This document shows positions 5,578 to 6,007 of a stretch of 6,007 nucleotides of DNA, in pieces. Origin of the DNA: Alistipes sp. (lineage in GTDB: Bacteria; Bacteroidota; Bacteroidia; Bacteroidales; Rikenellaceae); the NCBI GenBank assembly GCA_014796635.1, contig JAAVIK010000003.1:71586-77592 (forward strand). Direction: 5' to 3'. Made by a program: the position numbers and the translations under genes. The stretch's first letter is position 1. Every line of letters starts with the position of its first letter. A model generated the notes under the pieces. The model saw only the letters and a list, made by a program, of their open reading frames with translations. It was not told the origin of the DNA and did no database searches.

Positions 5578-5585
5578 TAAATTTG
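5578..5585 (+). promoter_or_regulatory. Possible -7 promoter element before the lipoprotein gene
   Basis: TAAATTTG matches the Bacteroidota -7 box TAnnTTTG, but no TTTG-like -33 element lies 19-21 nt upstream. It ends 9 nt before the first possible ATG (5595), so a transcript from it would be nearly leaderless. Read-through from cdaA (61-66 nt gap, only a weak ACCC/GGGT hairpin after its stop) is the alternative. Confidence 0.35.
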
Positions 5586-5600
5586 CACGATTCCATGCCG

Positions 5601-6007
5601 ATGAAAAAGTTTTTCGTGTCGCTGTTCGTGCTCGCGTGGGGGGCTCTGTCCGCCGGATGCGCCGAAGAGGAGGATGTTTTCGGGAAGCAGAAAACCTCCT
5701 TCGTCTCTTTTCTGGAGCGGACCCACCAGCCCCGGCTGATTCCCGTCGAGGATTACGAGGAGGGGAGCCGCGCCGCCGTGTACGAGACGCTGGGCGATGC
5801 GGTGTACCGCTACATCGACATCGACGATTACTACGATCCCGAGCGGGAAAGCCGGCCCGAGGTCGGCGCCGGTTCGTGGGTCACGGTCGTCTTCCGCAGC
5901 TATGTGTTCGGGAATACGGCTATCGTCGGGCTGCCCGACGGCGGGCTCACGGAGAGCAATTTTTCGCGGGTCACGCCGCCGTTCTACAGCAACGACCCCG
6001 CTTACGA
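5601..6007 (+). CDS. Predicted surface lipoprotein of unknown function (C-terminus beyond the window)
   Basis: The frame stays open to the window end, giving about 135 residues. It starts MKKFFVSLFVLAWGALSAGC, a classical lipoprotein signal peptide with the cysteine at residue 20. An ATG two codons earlier (5595) is an equally possible start. The -3 residue of the lipobox is Ser rather than the usual Leu, but Bacteroidota tolerate this. The cysteine is followed by AEEED, resembling the acidic lipoprotein export signal that sends Bacteroidota lipoproteins to the cell surface. The mature part is rich in acidic and aromatic residues (EDYEEG, YRYIDIDDYYDPE) and has a likely beta strand, GSWVTVVFRSYVF. 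That segment vaguely resembles the small FKBP-like/DUF4827-type lipoproteins of Bacteroidota, but I cannot confirm the family. It lies 66 nt after cdaA on the same strand. Confidence 0.75.
   Translation, partial: MKKFFVSLFVLAWGALSAGCAEEEDVFGKQKTSFVSFLERTHQPRLIPVEDYEEGSRAAVYETLGDAVYRYIDIDDYYDPERESRPEVGAGSWVTVVFRSYVFGNTAIVGLPDGGLTESNFSRVTPPFYSNDPAY

Noticed and set aside
4551..5726. Minus-strand frame through cdaA and the repeats
   Set aside because: It is antisense to a well-defined diadenylate cyclase. The repeated QGERKSKFIDRKRNH segment is simply the intergenic repeat read backwards, whose spacing happens to avoid stops.

Overview
The window looks like chromosomal DNA from a GC-rich member of the Bacteroidota, most likely an Alistipes-like Rikenellaceae (genus is inference). 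The evidence is the Bacteroidota promoter signature (TTTG, about 20 bp, TAnnTTTG) at two well-formed sites, near absence of Shine-Dalgarno sequences, a short Flavobacteria/Bacteroides-type arginine decarboxylase, an HU-CCDC81-type membrane protein, and a lipoprotein with an acidic patch right after its lipid-anchored cysteine. No phage, transposase, CRISPR, defence locus, tRNA or rRNA is visible.

Left part, minus strand (1-2860): a tight four-gene operon read right to left. A consensus promoter (2829-2860) drives an HU-like protein with a C-terminal membrane helix. Next comes a sigma-54 activator with no sensory domain, then the LPS-assembly lipoprotein LptE, then the start of an unrecognised protein that leaves the window. 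Gaps are 9 nt, a 4-nt ATGA overlap, and 4 nt, so the genes are probably co-transcribed and partly translationally coupled. The set links outer-membrane biogenesis with a putative membrane-tethered DNA-binding protein and a sigma-54 activator.

Middle (2796-4416): a divergent intergenic region carries promoters for both directions and the leader of a PLP-dependent arginine decarboxylase (polyamine/agmatine synthesis) on the plus strand.

Repeat array (4417-4733): between the decarboxylase and the next gene lie three tandem copies of a unit of about 103-106 bp. Each starts with the same 17-nt hairpin, CCCGGCTAAGAGCCGGG. Copies 2 and 3 are almost identical. Copy 1 is diverged in sequence but keeps the hairpin and a second potential stem-loop at the same place. 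The third copy supplies a perfect promoter for cdaA; copies 2 and 1 carry progressively damaged versions. This array is the most unusual thing in the window.

Right part, plus strand (4734-6007): cdaA encodes a membrane diadenylate cyclase that makes c-di-AMP. It is followed by the start of a predicted, possibly surface-exposed lipoprotein of unknown function that runs off the end.
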